From the NCBI RefSeq assembly GCF_000715075.1, contig NC_134082.1:145936948-146000947 (forward strand): DNA of 64,000 bases, in the 5' to 3' direction. Positions 22,501 through 34,918 of the stretch are shown piece by piece; position 1 is the stretch's first letter; the number at the start of each line of letters is the position of its first letter. The notes under the pieces are model-generated. The model had not been told where the DNA came from, ran no database searches, and worked only from the letters and a program-made list of their open reading frames with translations. The position numbers and the translations under genes were made by a program. The DNA comes from Nicotiana tabacum (taxonomy: Eukaryota > Streptophyta > Magnoliopsida > Solanales > Solanaceae).

Positions 22501-24343
22501 TCAAGCATACACAACAACCATTTGACGAACTTATTGGTTTACAAACAAGAATGAATTAATTGACGAGGACTAATTAACCGATTACCTACAACAATTGATA
22601 ACAATCAATCTGAAAATAGATAATCAGGCAATTTCAATCGGCATTGACAAGAACAGAGGTTTATAATAACAACTAATCGACGAACTTATTCGAATCGATT
22701 ACACAGCCTATAATTATTCACAACAAAGAACAGAAACAAAATTGACCAAATAAAAAGGTCTGATGGAGAAGGAAATAACAATCGACAAAACTGAACAATT
22801 AATATAACCATACTAAACACATAAACAGATACTTAAAACATCAGACAATAGAATAAAAGAAAAAAGGAAAAATACCTTAGATAGAACAAAGAACAGACGG
22901 ACTTGAATCGACTCGAATTTGAACTTCTTTTGAGGTCAAATGGACCTTAATCGAGTGTTTTCAACTGAGAACACTTCGACTAAGGTCAGTTAAACACCCA
23001 AAACCTCTTAAAATTCGGACAGAAACTAGTTTGGTTTTTCTAGGGTTCTGTTTGTTTCGATTTGGGGTTCGAGTGTTTCTATCCAGATTCGAACCAAACC
23101 AACGGTGGTTTGGTGATGAGGGAGGTCATGGACAGGTCTGGTATGAGTTTGAGACTGGTTGGGGTAGATCTAGTTCCTGCTCGAATTTTCGATTGAAGAT
23201 TCGAGAAGCTGGGTGTTGATTCGAGGCAAGTGGTTAACGGATCCGTGACAAGGGTGATCAGGGGGTGCCTTGGTGTGGGTTTGGGGTTCATTAGATGATC
23301 TAGGGTTTTAGGTCCTGAGTTTCGATCGAAGATTCGAACTAGGCGGGGATGATTCAAGGACAACGGAGTGGGGATTCAGGTTGAGGGTAGTTAGGGGGTT
23401 CTAGGGTGTTATTTTGGTGGTCACCGGCGTTGTTGCCGCCGGCTTTCAAGCGAAGGGGTTTCAGGGCGGCTAGGGTTTGGGAGGGTTGCTTGGGTCCGTC
23501 TTTTAAAGAGACGATAAACAGGGTATGGCTTAGGGGGGGTGTGAGGAGAGGGGTTAGGTTTATATACGGAATGGATGGTCTAATCCTGGCCGTTGGATCA
23601 GGCACGATCAATGGCCTTGATTAGTTCATTTAAGGGAGACGATGTCGTTTTGGGGTAGTGCTGGGGCGGGTGTGGTTCAGGGTTAGCGGGTCGTGGGTCG
23701 GGTTTGGTCAAAGCTTTGGGACCGTTTGATCGGCTGAGATCAACGGTCCAGATTGAAACGTGCCCAAACGACGTCGTTTGGTTCTGGTGGGGGTTGGACC
23801 AGGTATCGTAGACGGGTCTGGGCTGGTTTGGCGTGGGTTTGGACGGATTTTGTTTGGGCTTGAGTATCTTCTGGCCCAAATTTGATTTCCCTTTTTTATT
23901 AACTCCTTTTCTTTTCTTTTCTTTTCTTTTTTTTCAAAATTAAACTTAAAGATCCTAAATTAAATTATAGAAAACCTAAGTTAACTTAAAAATATTAATT
24001 AACTTTAAATAACACCCATCAAAAATAATTAAACACTTAAATTAAAACAAAATCACACAATTTGACCAAAATACAAATAATATGTTATTTTTTGTGAATT
24101 TTCATTTTTGTAAAACACCTAATTATTAATTAATTCCAAAATATAAAAATCCAATTCTAAATGCAAATGCTATATTTTTTGTATTTTTAATGCATTAATA
24201 AAATTAAATATGCACACAGATCTATGCAAACAAATAGAAAAATCGCACAATATTTCCTAAAAATAACACATAATTAAAGTAAAGACCTAATTTTGGGAAT
24301 TATTTTGGAGTAATTCGTATGAGGCAAAAATCACGTGCTCACA
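19579..24343 (-). repeat. 3' LTR of Ogre copy 1
   Basis: Length is 4765 bp. It differs from the other LTR mainly by an internal deletion of about 85 bp near 19980. A sample of about 180 bases from 20641 differs from the partner LTR at two positions. No ORF in it is credible. Confidence 0.92.
23586..23781 (-). promoter_or_regulatory. U3 promoter modules in the Ogre copy 1 3' LTR
   Basis: Read on the minus strand: palindrome CCAAACGACGTCGTTTGG (23764-23781), inverted repeat GGACCGTTGATC / GATCAAACGGTCC (23719-23749), a second ACGA-TGTCGT dyad near 23640, a second inverted repeat with GGCC...GGCC ends (23586-23616), then TATATAAA near 23560-23568. The ACGTC cores resemble bZIP sites and CCGTTG resembles a MYB core. 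Confidence 0.6.
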
Positions 24344-24456
24344 ACTGCCCATCTTTGTCCGGAAACATGAAGAGTTTTCGTGCAAAGATTAAGTGAGCGG
24401 ATATGAGCGATTTTTGCCTGTTTGAATACTCCGTGGGAAGCATTTTTTTGAAAGAT

Positions 24457-24526
24457 TTGACTGAACCTCTTCTTCAAAGGTTTCCTACATATCCTTGGCT
24501 ATAAAGGAATCATGTCAATGTAGTTC
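24457..24526 (-). other. Conserved pseudoknot-like RNA module M5
   Basis: Minus strand. Helix 1 CTACA (24519-24523) with TGTAG (24485-24489). Helix 2 TTGAC (24514-24518) with GTCAA (24457-24461). Helix 3 TCCTT/AAGGA (24504-24508, 24492-24496). Helix 4 AACC/GGTT (24479-24482, 24464-24467). It lies about 115 bp before the 3' LTR. Confidence 0.7.
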
Positions 24527-24911
24527 GGGAAGTTTTGGGTAGTTGGGACTACCATGAGACTGCCTTTTGCTGTTACTGTTGTTTCTGCTGATGTTACCTC
24601 TTACTGACCTCCTTATTACACCTTGATGAAAGATAAAGAAGTTATACTAAGCTATGATCTATGCATTACAAAAATTTATTCACAAACTTGGCCATGTGAC
24701 TAGTATTGCCTCGTCGCCTTGTGTTTCCTCTGATGTTGCTTTTACTTCTGACTTGCCTTGTATTCTCCCTTGATTGTCGATCTCGAACTGTTTATTTCAC
24801 TAGCGTTATTTTCCTTCGAATCTTGAACTGCCTTCCTCTGCTGGGGATTTTTGTTGTTTCCCGCTGCTTTACTGACTTCAATATAACTTCTTAAAGATAA
24901 CACTATTTCAT

Positions 24912-25485
24912 TCTTCAGGCGGGCTCCTGACTGCTGACCCTTTACATGTCTTCCTTTGACTATTATTTCCTTTCCTCTGTTCTCCAGGTGGGCTCCTGAT
25001 TGTTGCGACTCGAAATGTATTCCCTTGTTCTCCAAGTGGGCTTCTGATTGCTGAAACTTGAATTGTATTCCCTTGTTCTCCAGGTGGGCTCCTGATTGCT
25101 GAAACTTGAATTGTATTCCCTTGTTCTCCAGGTGGGCTCCTGATTGCTGAAACTTGAATTGTATTCCCTTGTTCTCCAGGTGGGTGCATGATTGCTGAAA
25201 CTCGAATTGTATTCCCTTGTTCTCTAGGTGGGCGCCTGATTGCTGAAACTCGAATTGTATTCCCTTGTTCTCCAGGTGGGCGCTTGATTGCTGAAACTCG
25301 AATTGTATTCCCTTGTTCTATAGGTGGGCGCCTGATAGCTGAAACTCGAATTGTATTCCCTTGTTCTCCAGGTGGGCGCCTGATTGCTGAAACTCGAATT
25401 GTATTTCCTTGTTCTCCAAGTGGGCGCCTGATTGTTGAAACTTGAATTGTTGTTCCTTGTTCTCCAGGTGGACGCCTGATTTCAA
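24912..25485 (-). repeat. 48-bp tandem array in the Ogre 3' region
   Basis: About eleven units of 48 bp, each with TTCTCCAGGTGGGCGCCTGA. Successive GATTGCTGA markers at 25142 and 25190 are exactly 48 apart. Because 48 is a multiple of three, the array gives long repetitive open frames on both strands that are not genes. Confidence 0.92.
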
Positions 25486-25594
25486 CAAAATAGACAAAAG
25501 CAAAGAAAAATTCCTGCCCCAGTTTGGTAGTTGGGGACAGATGTGATTGTAAAACTAAATCATATTACCAAATATTATTAAGAATTTGAAAGTT

Positions 25595-25996
25595 ATGTCC
25601 CATTATCCAGGGGGTTCCTGACAACTCTTAACTAAACGACAATTTTAAATCTAAGCTATATTTTTTAAAGGCATGACTTCTGTTAAATCTTGTTATCTAA
25701 ACCAGTTTTAAACTATGTCCCATTATCCAGGAGGGTCCTGATAACTCTTACGCGAACTTTGAAGCTGACTTATATTCCCTTTGGTGTACATTTGTCCTCC
25801 ATTTATTACTTATGATTGTTTTAGGGTTTAACCTAGGTCCCATTTTCCAGGAGGGTCCTGAAGTTTCTAATCGAGTTTTGTCTTTAAAAAAAATTCAAAC
25901 CAACTTATATTTTCATGAAGTAGAGCTTATGCCAGATCTTGTATTCATGAATGTTTTGAAGTAAAGCTAAGTCTCATTTTCCAGGAGGGTCCTGAG
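25595..25996 (-). repeat. 120-bp spaced repeat in the Ogre 3' region
   Basis: The core CATTATCCAGGAGGGTCCTG recurs at 25601, 25721, 25841 and 25975, the first three exactly 120 bp apart. Its CCAGG...CCTGA core is shared with the adjacent 48-bp array. Confidence 0.8.
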
Positions 25997-26732
25997 AATT
26001 TATACGATCAAACCTGCATGGTACTTTCTTTCTTCACAGGGTGCTTCCTGAAACAAATGTCGTCTTTGCCCCTGTTTTCAAATCAAAGAAAATCTTGTCA
26101 GTTTAAAACGTGGTAGTTAGTTGTGGCATTCTTGCTGGGGAGGGTTCTCTTTGCCCTGCTTTGCTTCATCAGGCTGCCTTGAACCGGTCGAAATGACTGT
26201 TTTGACCTCATGATTGATCCTTAACTGTAGGATCCTCAACTGTTGTTTTCACTTCCAACCCTTCTATTCGTAACCATACATCTCTCATGACATTACAGAA
26301 CCATTTCGCCGATTTAACTTTTGCTTACACCCTATGTCTCATTTTTCATCATATTACCTCCAACATATCCTAGCCGTATTTTGCCTTGTGCAATTTTGAA
26401 TCTTGGTAGTATACCTTGACATTCCTTCTTATTTGTTGGAACAAGGCTAACCTCAGAAGAGCTTTAGAGGAGTAAAAATTAAAAGAAATGAAATGCGACG
26501 ATTTTGAAAATTAAGAATAAAGAAGAAAATCTAAATTTGGATGACTGTTGGAGATAGGAACAAGGAACTTATCTGAGTGGAGTCACTGGCACCAATGATC
26601 ATGGTATGCATTTTAGATTAATCAACCCAGTCTATTTAACCAATCTCTTTTCCAATTGTTTTACTTTGTTCTCCAAGATTTTCACAACCCAATTTTACTT
26701 TCCACCAACTTACTGACCTTGTTCGACTTGCA

Positions 26733-26920
26733 GTGCCCTAAAGGGTTTTCACCGACAAACCTCTCTCATTTGTTTGTTCCATCAATTCCTCGTTGCCTTA
26801 TGGTTCCCGCGAAGGTTTTCACCAATAAGACTCTCTTATTTTTACTTTCTTTCAGCTTTCGTCGCCTCATGGTGCCCATGAGGGTTTTCACCCATAAGAC
26901 TCTCTCATTTTCATTACTTT
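26733..26920 (-). repeat. 70-bp triplet repeat in the Ogre 3' region
   Basis: Three copies of a unit with GGTTTTCACC...ACTCTCTCATT start near 26744, 26814 and 26883. They are imperfect and non-coding. Confidence 0.7.
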
Positions 26921-27179
26921 TCCTGCTTGGACCAGAGTGTTATCCTGATATGAATCACCTTTATTTGCTCAACTTGCCATTTCTCGAAAACTGATCGGAA
27001 GGTCTTTCTTTGGACCGTACTGTGGGCTTTTGGATGGAGTTAGAAAGAAAGGGTATCAAAGGCTCAAAGCAATTTGACATGGGTTTAAAATTACAACTCT
27101 TGGAATCACATTTCTTATTACAAGTACAACTTCTGCCCCAGTTTCTTGCTTGGGGATCTTTTGATATTTTATTTTACTA

Positions 27180-27237
27180 TGACCGATCCGTGAGGCTGCC
27201 TACGTATCCTTAACATGAATCAGGTCAAACATAGTTC
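27180..27237 (-). other. Conserved pseudoknot-like RNA module M4
   Basis: Minus strand. Helix 1 CTATG (27230-27234) with CGTAG (27200-27204), one G-U pair. Helix 2 TGACC (27223-27227) with GGTCA (27180-27184). Helix 3 is short (ATTC/GGAT) and helix 4 is reduced to CC/GG. It lies about 235 bp after the integrase stop. Confidence 0.65.
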
Positions 27238-27472
27238 CCAACTGAATTTCCTTGTTGTTATATTTTCTCTTTTCACTTCTTTTCTTTTCTCTTTTTCTTT
27301 CTTTTCCTTTTCTTTTTGTTATTAATTCCAAAAGAGGGGTATGAAAGAAACAAATGCGGCTCAAAAGGGGGAACAAAGGGTAAAGTGTTTAGATAGCAAA
27401 ACAAATTGCCTTCGTCATTTTAATCTTTGAAACAATGCCAAGTACAAACAATCAACAATTATAACAAAGAAA

Positions 27473-28970
27473 TCATACATAATATCTCTTGACCGCGTCG
27501 GAATTGATGGCCATGTCTATACATTTTCCTTCGATACCTGTTAAACATAAAGCACCGTTGGATAATACTCTGGTCACAATGAATGGCCCTTGCCAATTCG
27601 GGGCGAACTTGCCTTTTTCTTCAACCTGATGTGGAAGAATACGTTTCAGCACTTGCTGACCCACTTCAAACTTTCGGGGACGCACCCTTTTGTTGTATGC
27701 TCTTGCTATTCTTCTTTGATATAACTGGCCATAACATACTGTTGCCAATCATTTTTCATCAATCAAGTTCAACTGCTTCAAACGGGTTTTGACCCACTCA
27801 TCATCATCAATCTTAGCCTCAGCGACAATCTGAAGGGAAGGGATTTGAACTTCTGTAGGTACTACTGCTTCAGTGCCATATACTAACAAATAAGGAGTTG
27901 CACCTACCGAAGTGCGAACAGTAGTGCGATATCCCAACAACGCAAATGGTAATTTTTCGTGCCATTGCCTCGAACCTTCTACCATTTTCTGAAGTATCTT
28001 CTTTATGTTTTTGTTGGCTGCCTCGACTGCTCCATTCGCCTTGGGCCGATATGGGGTAGAATTGCGTTGTGTAATCTTAAACTGTTGACATACCTCTTCC
28101 ATCAAGTTACTGATAAGATTAGCACCATTATCTGTGATGATCACCTTTGGGATTCCAAATCGATAGATGATATTTGAGTGAACAAAATCGACCACTGCTT
28201 TCTTGGTCACTGATTTGAATGTTTTGGCCTCAACCCACTTGGTGAAATAATCAATGGCTACCAGAATGAACCTGTGCCCGTTGGATGCTGCTGGCTCAAT
28301 TGGTCCAATGACATCCATGCCCCATGCAACGAAGGGCCATGGTGCCGACATTGTGTGCAATTTCGATGGCGGAGAATGAATCAAATCTCCATGTATCTGG
28401 CACTGATGACATTTGCGCACAAAATTGATACAGTCTCGCTCCATGGTAAGCCAATAATAGCCTGCTCGGAGAATTTTCTTTTCCAACACATATCCGCTCA
28501 TATGTGGTCCGCATACTCCCGAATGTACTTCGGACATGACAACCGTAGCTTGTCTAGCATCTATGCATCTTAATAATCCAAGGTCTGGTGTTCTCTTATA
28601 AAAAAACTCCTCCACTTAAGAAGAATCCATTTGCCAACCGTCTAATTGTTCTCTTTTGATCCCCTGTGGCTTGCACTGGATATATCCCCATTCTGATGTA
28701 TTCCTTGATATCGTGGAACCATGGTTCACTATCAAGTTCTTCTTCAATCATATTGCAGTAAGCGTGCTGATCTCGGACTTAAATATGCAGTGGATCCATA
28801 TAAGCTTTGTCCGGATAGTGCAACATTGATGCTAGGGTAGCCAATGCATCGACGACCTCATTATGGACCCTTGGAATATGCCTCAACTCCACTGATCGAA
28901 ACCGTTGACAAAGATCATGTAAACATTGTCGGTATGGTATGATCTTCAAGTCTCGCGTTTCCCATTCTCC
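27473..28970 (-). pseudogene. pol: Integrase of Ogre copy 1, nearly complete
   Basis: The linker before integrase (28970-28616) has a TAA at 28781-28779, then a one-base frameshift in a T run near 28605. Integrase proper has the zinc-binding set (VHSG, GPHMSG, CHQC) and an intact catalytic triad: Asp in GMDVIG, Asp in ITDNGAN, Glu in GAVEAANK. A TGA at 27751-27749 fits a CGA Arg codon before the C-terminal domain, which ends INSDAVKRYYV at 27473. Integrase would insert the cDNA. Few changes separate this copy from an open frame. Confidence 0.85.
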
Positions 28971-30951
28971 TTAAATTTGATGCACCAGAAGATCTGAGTC
29001 TCCCAAGACCAAGATTTCCTGGATATCCATGTCTGCAGCTAACCTTAGACCCAAAATACAGGCTCCATACTCAGCCATATTGTTGGTGCAATAAAACTGA
29101 AGTTGAGCCGTAACAGGATAGTGATGCCCTGTTTCAGAAATAATCACAACTCTTATCCCAACTCCTTTCATGTTGGCAGCCCCATCAAAGAAAAGTTTCC
29201 ATCTTGGTTTTTCAATTTGCTCCAGTTCATCGATATGCATCACTTCTTCATCAGGAAAATAAGTTCTTAATGGCTCGTAATCTTCGTCGACCGGGTTTTC
29301 GGCTAAATGATAGGCCAATGCTTGGGCTTTCATCGCAGTCCGAGTCACATAGATGATATCAAACTCTGTGAGAAATATCTGCCACTTCGCAAGTCTCCCT
29401 GTCGGCATAGGCTTTTGAAAGATATACTTCAACGGATCCAAACGCGAAATGAGGTAAGTTGTGTAGGATGACAAATAATGTTTCAATTTCTAAGATACCT
29501 AAGTTAGGGCGCAACATGTCCTTTCCATATGAGTGTACTTAACCTCATAAGCCGTGAACTTCTTGCTAAGATAGTAGATGGCGTGTTCCTTTCTGCCGGT
29601 GATGTCATGCTGCCCCAGTACACAACCAAATGAATTTTCCAAAACTATCAAGTAAAGAATCAAAGGTCTTCCTGGTTCTGGCGGAACCAGCACGGGTGGG
29701 TTTGACAAGTATCCTTTTATCTTATCAAATGCTTCTTGACACTCATCAGTCCACTTAACCGCAGCATCCTTCTTCAGCAATTTGAAAATAGGCTCACAAG
29801 TTGTCGTGAGCTGAGCAATAAACCTGCTGATGTAGTTTAACCTCCCTAACAGACTCATTACTTCAGTCTTGTTCCTCGGAGGTGGCAATTCTTGGATGGA
29901 TTTGATCTTTGATGGGTCCAACTCGATGCCTCGTCGGCTGACTATGAATCCTAACAGCTTTCCAGATAGAACACCAAATGTGCACTTGGTAGGGTTAAGC
30001 TTGAGGTTATACCTGCGAAGTCTCAGGAAAAATTTCCTCAAATCCCCAACGTGGTTGGCCTGATGCTTTGATTTTATGATCACATCATCCACGTATACCT
30101 CAATCTCCTTATGTATCATATCATGAAAGACCGTAGTCATTGCTCTCACGTAAGTTGCCCAGGCGTTCTTCAAACCAAATGGCATTACCCGGTAGCAATA
30201 AGTTCCCCATGGTGTGATGAATGACGTCTTTTCTGCATCTTCTTCATCCATTAGAATCTGATGATACCCGGCATAGCAATCCACAAAAGATCCTATCTCA
30301 TGCTTGGCACAATTATCGATCAAAATATGGATATTGGGTAATGGGAGGTTATCCTTTAGACTTGCTTTGTTGAGATTGTGGTAATCGACGCATACTCTGA
30401 TCTTGCCGTCTTTCTTTGGCACAGGCACGACATTAGCCAACCAAACAGGATATCAAGTAATCCGAATGACCTTTGCATCCAACTGTTTGGTGATTTCTTC
30501 TTCAATTTTTACACTCATATCAGTTTTGAACTTCCTCAACTTTTGCTTGACGGGAGAAAATATTGGATCGGTGGGCAATTTGTGGACCACTAAATCAATG
30601 CTCAAGCCCGGGATGTCGTCATATGACCATGCAAAAACATCTTTGAATTCGATGAGTGCTTTGATCAACTCTTCCCGGATCTTTGGCTCGAGGTGGACAC
30701 TTATTTTAGTCTCTCGGATATTATCTGTGTCTCCTAAATTGACGGCTTCTGTATCATTCAGGTTGGGTTTGGGTTTTTCTTCGAAGTGAATTAAATCCTT
30801 ACTAATCTCTTCGAAAGCCTCATCCTCCTCGTATTCTGATTCATAATCACAATCTACTTCTTGAACTATTATTTCGAAATCAGATTGATTTTTAAGACTG
30901 GGCTGAGGATTCCTTATGCATGTCGTATCACTAAAGCCAGCGTAAAAAGAA
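28971..30951 (-). pseudogene. pol: Reverse transcriptase with dual RNase H of Ogre copy 1
   Basis: Translation picks up right after the intron at 30951. The leader FAWSYDDIPGLSIDLVVHKL is followed by RT with the catalytic box VYVDDVIIKS, GYHQILMD and FGLKNAWATY. A TGA at 30455-30453 fits a CGA Arg codon. The first, Ty3-type RNase H ends near 29500 at TAG stops (29501-29499 and 29492-29490). A second RNase H follows with FFDGAAN, MAEYGACILGL and GDSDLL, keeping its D-E-D residues, and ends at a TAA (28973-28971) that fits CAA Gln. Two RNase H domains are a Tat-lineage mark. Confidence 0.87.
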
Positions 30952-31136
30952 CTGTACAGAAAAGAAAAGAAAAACAAAAGAAAAAACTATCAGGAATGAT
31001 AAAGAAAGGGAAACTCCATTTCATTGAATGATGAAAGATAACAAGATTTGCACACTTCAAACAAACTGAAAGATAAAAATCTGGATTACAACCATGGAAT
31101 AACCCAAACAAACTGAAGGAAAATCAAAATAACTAC
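30952..31136 (-). other. Probable intron of Ogre copy 1 between protease and RT
   Basis: On the minus strand a GTAGTT donor overlaps the Trp and stop codons that end gag-protease. A pyrimidine-rich tract leads to the acceptor TCTGTACAG. The intron is 185 bp. Removing it deletes the stop and joins the two frames in phase 2. The Ogre family is known to have an intron here. Confidence 0.75.
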
Positions 31137-34100
31137 CAAGACTCCTTTCGAATGGGGAGAGGAGTGGCTTTCCAATTATTAAGCTTTGTTTCTGGCCCAA
31201 CGAATTGAATTTCTGCGTTGCTGGGACCTTCACCACTTTCCACCATGTTCACACTGTCAAACAACTTTTCAAATCTTTCAATTAACTCCTCGTCAAGATT
31301 AATCATAGAATTAGGAATTGTTGTTACTGGGCGACTTCTGGTACCGGACTTGAAAAAAGATTTGGAAAGACATGGGACTGGCTTTGGAAGGACCCATGCC
31401 TTCTGTTTTAGCTTTCTAGCCTTTCTTATGTCTGCGGCAGTGGGCTTGAATCCCAAACCAAATGTTCCCAAGTTTTCGGGAAGAGACACCGGTTGTATGA
31501 TGCCTTGTAAAGATGAGCCCAAACCTTTACCGAGTACAAAACCATTCTTCAACATCTCATAGGCTACCATTACTGATGCGGCGGTTATCTTTGGATTTGG
31601 AATGTATTTCCCCTCCGGAACTTTCTCTACCAACATCGTGTCAGAAACCTGGTAGACCCATGGTCCCTGGTCATCTTCCACTTCAATGACTGGTACAATG
31701 GCATTGCTGCGAGCACATAAACTGTCTTCCCCATGCACAACTATTTCTTGTCTATCCCATTCAAATTTGACTACCTGGTGTAGTGTTGATGGGACTGCTT
31801 TAGCGGCGTGGATCCATGGTCGACCCAACAGTAAGTTATAGGAAACAGCTATATCCAGCACCTGAAACTCAGTTGTGAACTCGACTGGCCCTATCGTCAG
31901 CTCCAGCACTATGTCCCCAACTAAATCTTTACTTCCGCCGTCAAATCCCCGCACGCAAATACTGTTCTTATAGATCCTCTCCTCTTCTATTTTCAACTTG
32001 CTTAGAGTGGAGAGAGGACAGATGTTTGCGCTTGACCCGTTGTCAACCAATACCCGGGTCACCACAGAGTTTTCACATTTTAATGTGAGGTAAAGAGCTC
32101 TGTTGTGCTCAGTACCTTCTACATGCAATTCATCATCAGAAAACGTGACTCTGTTTGTATCGAAGATTTTGTTGGCTATTTTTTCCAAGTGATTCACGGA
32201 GATCTTATCGGGAATGTGTGCCTCATTCAAGATCTTCATTAAAGCTTGACGGTGCTTGTCCAAATGGATCAGTAATGACAATAGTGAAATTTGAGCGGGC
32301 GTCTTTCTTAATTGTTCCACGATAGAATAGTCATGCAGCTTCATCTTCCTCAAGAATTCTTCTGCTTCTTCTTCAGTTACGGCTTTCTTCATTGGTGTTG
32401 GATTATTTTTAGCTCTTCTTAACTCCTCGGGAGTAAAACACCTTCCCGAGCGAGTCAAACCCTGTACTTCACAGATTTCTTCCTTGACTTCCTTCCCTTT
32501 GTACATCACTGTTACCCGTTCGTAATTCCATGAAATAGCCTTGCTGTTGATTACTGGTAGCTGGGTTACTGGCTTGATAATAACCCGATCTGAGCGGGCT
32601 CCTTCCACAATTATGATGGGTTTGCTGGCCGCTCCCGGTACAATCACTTTTACCCCTTCCTGTTTCGTTGCAACTTTGCTTAAGGACCCCTTCTCAACTG
32701 CCACAGATGTCTCAACACTCTTTTTGCTCTGCTCGAGCACCAACTTCTCATCCGTTGATTGTTCATCTGTCTTGACTCCACTAGACCGAATCATCATGAC
32801 GGTTTGTGATGGCTTCTTGGGTTCCCCCTCCGCATGCACTATTTCGATCATATTTGCCTCCTGATGGGCTGGCATCGGATTCCTGTTGATATTGGGTGCT
32901 TTGGGAGCTTGAACTTCAATTCTATTTGTATCAATCAGCTCCTGTATCGCACTTTTCAAGTGCCAACACCTTTCTGTATCATGACCCGGAGTACCAGAAC
33001 AATATTCACAGCTGACAGTATAGTTAAGATTCTTTGAAGGAGGATTTGGCAGTTTAGACTGTATCGGCCTTAGCATATCTAGTTGTTTTAGCCTGTGGAA
33101 CAGACTAGTGTAGGATTCTCCCAACGGAGTAAAGGTTTTCTTTTTCTGCAACCTTTCACCCTTGAGTGCTTGACTAGGCCTGAAACTTGGTCCGGGAGTT
33201 TTTTGGTAGGCTCGTGGATGTGGATAAGTATTTGGTAGGACAGGAGCACGCCATTGAGCGTGGGCAGGAGGTTGGTTGTATGCTTGTGCATGGTGGACGG
33301 AAAAATGAGGTTCTAACGGGGGATAGTAGTGTTGGGGTGAATTGTGGTGATAAGTTTGTTGGTGGGGTCAAGGTTGATTGTAGTAGTAAGGTGAACCTCT
33401 GCATCCGGACCAAGTTCCTGAATCAACCATTGTCGCTTCCTCTCTTTTCTTCTTCCCAATCCCTCCTATGCCGCCTTGAATAGCCTGAGTAGTCGCATTG
33501 ATAGCCGAATAGCTCATGATTTTATTCGACTTGAGGCCTTCTTCTACCATGCCCCCCATCTTTACTACTTCGTTGAATGATTTTCCCACAGCTGAGACCA
33601 AATGGCCATAGTAAGTGGGTTCCAAAGCCTGTAGGAAGTAATCTACCATCTCACTTTCCTTCATTGGGGGATCCACCCTTGCTGCTTGTTCCCTCCATCG
33701 GAAACCATATTCTCTAAAGCTTTCACTGTGCTTCTTCTCAAATTTAGTCAAGGATAGTCGATCTGGAATGATCTCAAGATTGTATTGGAAGTGACAAGCA
33801 AATGCTTGCGCCAGATCATCCCATGTGTACCATCTCCCATGGTCTTGGCGGGTATACCATTCCAATGTTGATCCACTCAAACTCTGACTGAAGTAAGCTA
33901 TTAACAATTCGTCTTTTCCTCCAGCTCCCCTCATCTTGCTGCAAAAACCCCTCAAGTGGGCTACTGGATCACCGTGCTCGTTGTATAGATCGAACTTGGG
34001 CATCTTGAAACCGGCCGGTAATTGCACATTTGGGAACAGACATAGGTCTTTGTAGGCCACACTGACTTGCCCTCCTAACCCCTGCATGTCTCGGAATGAT

Positions 34101-34624
34101 TGTTCTAAGCTTTTAACTTTCCTGAACATCTCCTCATGTTCGGTATTTTTGACTGGTTTATCAGCTTCTATTGGGAGGTCAAAGCGAGGAGTATATGAAT
34201 GGGTTTCTGAAGCTTTGAAAGTGGGCTCCGAGGGGTAGTATTGGTTGTCCTGGGCCTGGAATATAGGCTCGCTAGGAGATTTGTGGAGTGTAGCTAGTGG
34301 AGGTGCTATGAAGATAGGAGTTACTGGTGGAGGAGGGTATGGAATTGGTTTAGGGGGTGGAGATAGTGGTGTATGAGAAGTGGTGCCCCGATAGTGCTGG
34401 TAAATGGGAAAGCTCAGGGATAGATCAGTGGTAGGATGATCCTGAGTTTGAGCCGGTGGTGGGGCGGAAGCAGGGTTAGCAGGGTAAGCTGGGGGTGATT
34501 GTCCTTTAGACCAGGCCTGATACATCTCGGCCATCTGTTGCTTAAGTTTAAGCATCTCCTCTTTCATTTTACTGACGTCCAGCTCCTCTACTTCAACACT
34601 TGTGTCGACATCCAGGATAGACAT
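31133..34624 (-). pseudogene. gag: gag-protease of Ogre copy 1, one premature stop
   Basis: One frame runs from the ATG at 34624 to the stop at 31133, broken only by a TGA at 33370-33368 that fits a CGA Arg codon. Order: coiled-coil-like N-terminus, Pro-rich linker, capsid core with LRGFCSKMRGAGG, LEWYTRQDHGRWYTWDDLA and EYGFRWREQAARVDPPM, a Tyr/Pro/His-rich linker, a knuckle CEYCSGTPGHDTERC (C-x2-C-x5-H-x4-C, one residue longer than usual), protease with LVDNGSSANI and LLLGRPWIHAAKA, and a G-patch-like segment NGFVLGKGLGSSLQGIIQPV. ORF1 is upstream and the intron follows. It would form the particle and process it. Confidence 0.88.
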
Positions 34625-34918
34625 GATTTCGGGTATTGGTCCTTTTGATCTGGTTTGGTAATGATAATGTTCCAGTATACTCTAGATAAACTAACTGCTT
34701 GAATTCTGGAAAACAACAAACTTGTCAGTTTTAATAGTTTAACACATATGCAATTACACGTTGGGATGCAATGCACCTAGGCAATTAACCATTTTCTATC
34801 ATGTATTTGCTCGGTTGCTTGTGTCATTCCAGCTTTTCCTGATCTTTCCTTTTATCGTCACTCATGCCTATCTTTATTTCCCCCCCCCCTTTTCATTTTA
34901 TTCCCTTCTTTTGGTTGT

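Larger units (their letters stand above)
24344..27472 (-). other. Long 3' untranslated region of Ogre copy 1
   Basis: Between integrase and the 3' LTR lie 3.1 kb without a retroelement gene. They hold two conserved pseudoknot-like modules (27180-27237 and 24457-24526), a 48-bp tandem array, a 120-bp spaced repeat and a 70-bp triplet. A purine stretch just before the LTR (24344-24360 on the minus strand) is the likely polypurine tract. Confidence 0.75.

Noticed and set aside
23079..23879. Several 70-95 residue ORFs in the Ogre LTR
   Set aside because: They lie in U3/R of the LTR, have Pro/Thr-rich low-complexity content and no conserved motif.
24912..25485. CRISPR-like regular array
   Set aside because: The whole unit repeats, with no unique spacers, in a plant retrotransposon 3' region.
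24908..25503. Long repetitive open frames on both strands (85-97 residues)
   Set aside because: They come from the 48-bp tandem array, whose unit is a multiple of three; no independent coding signal.
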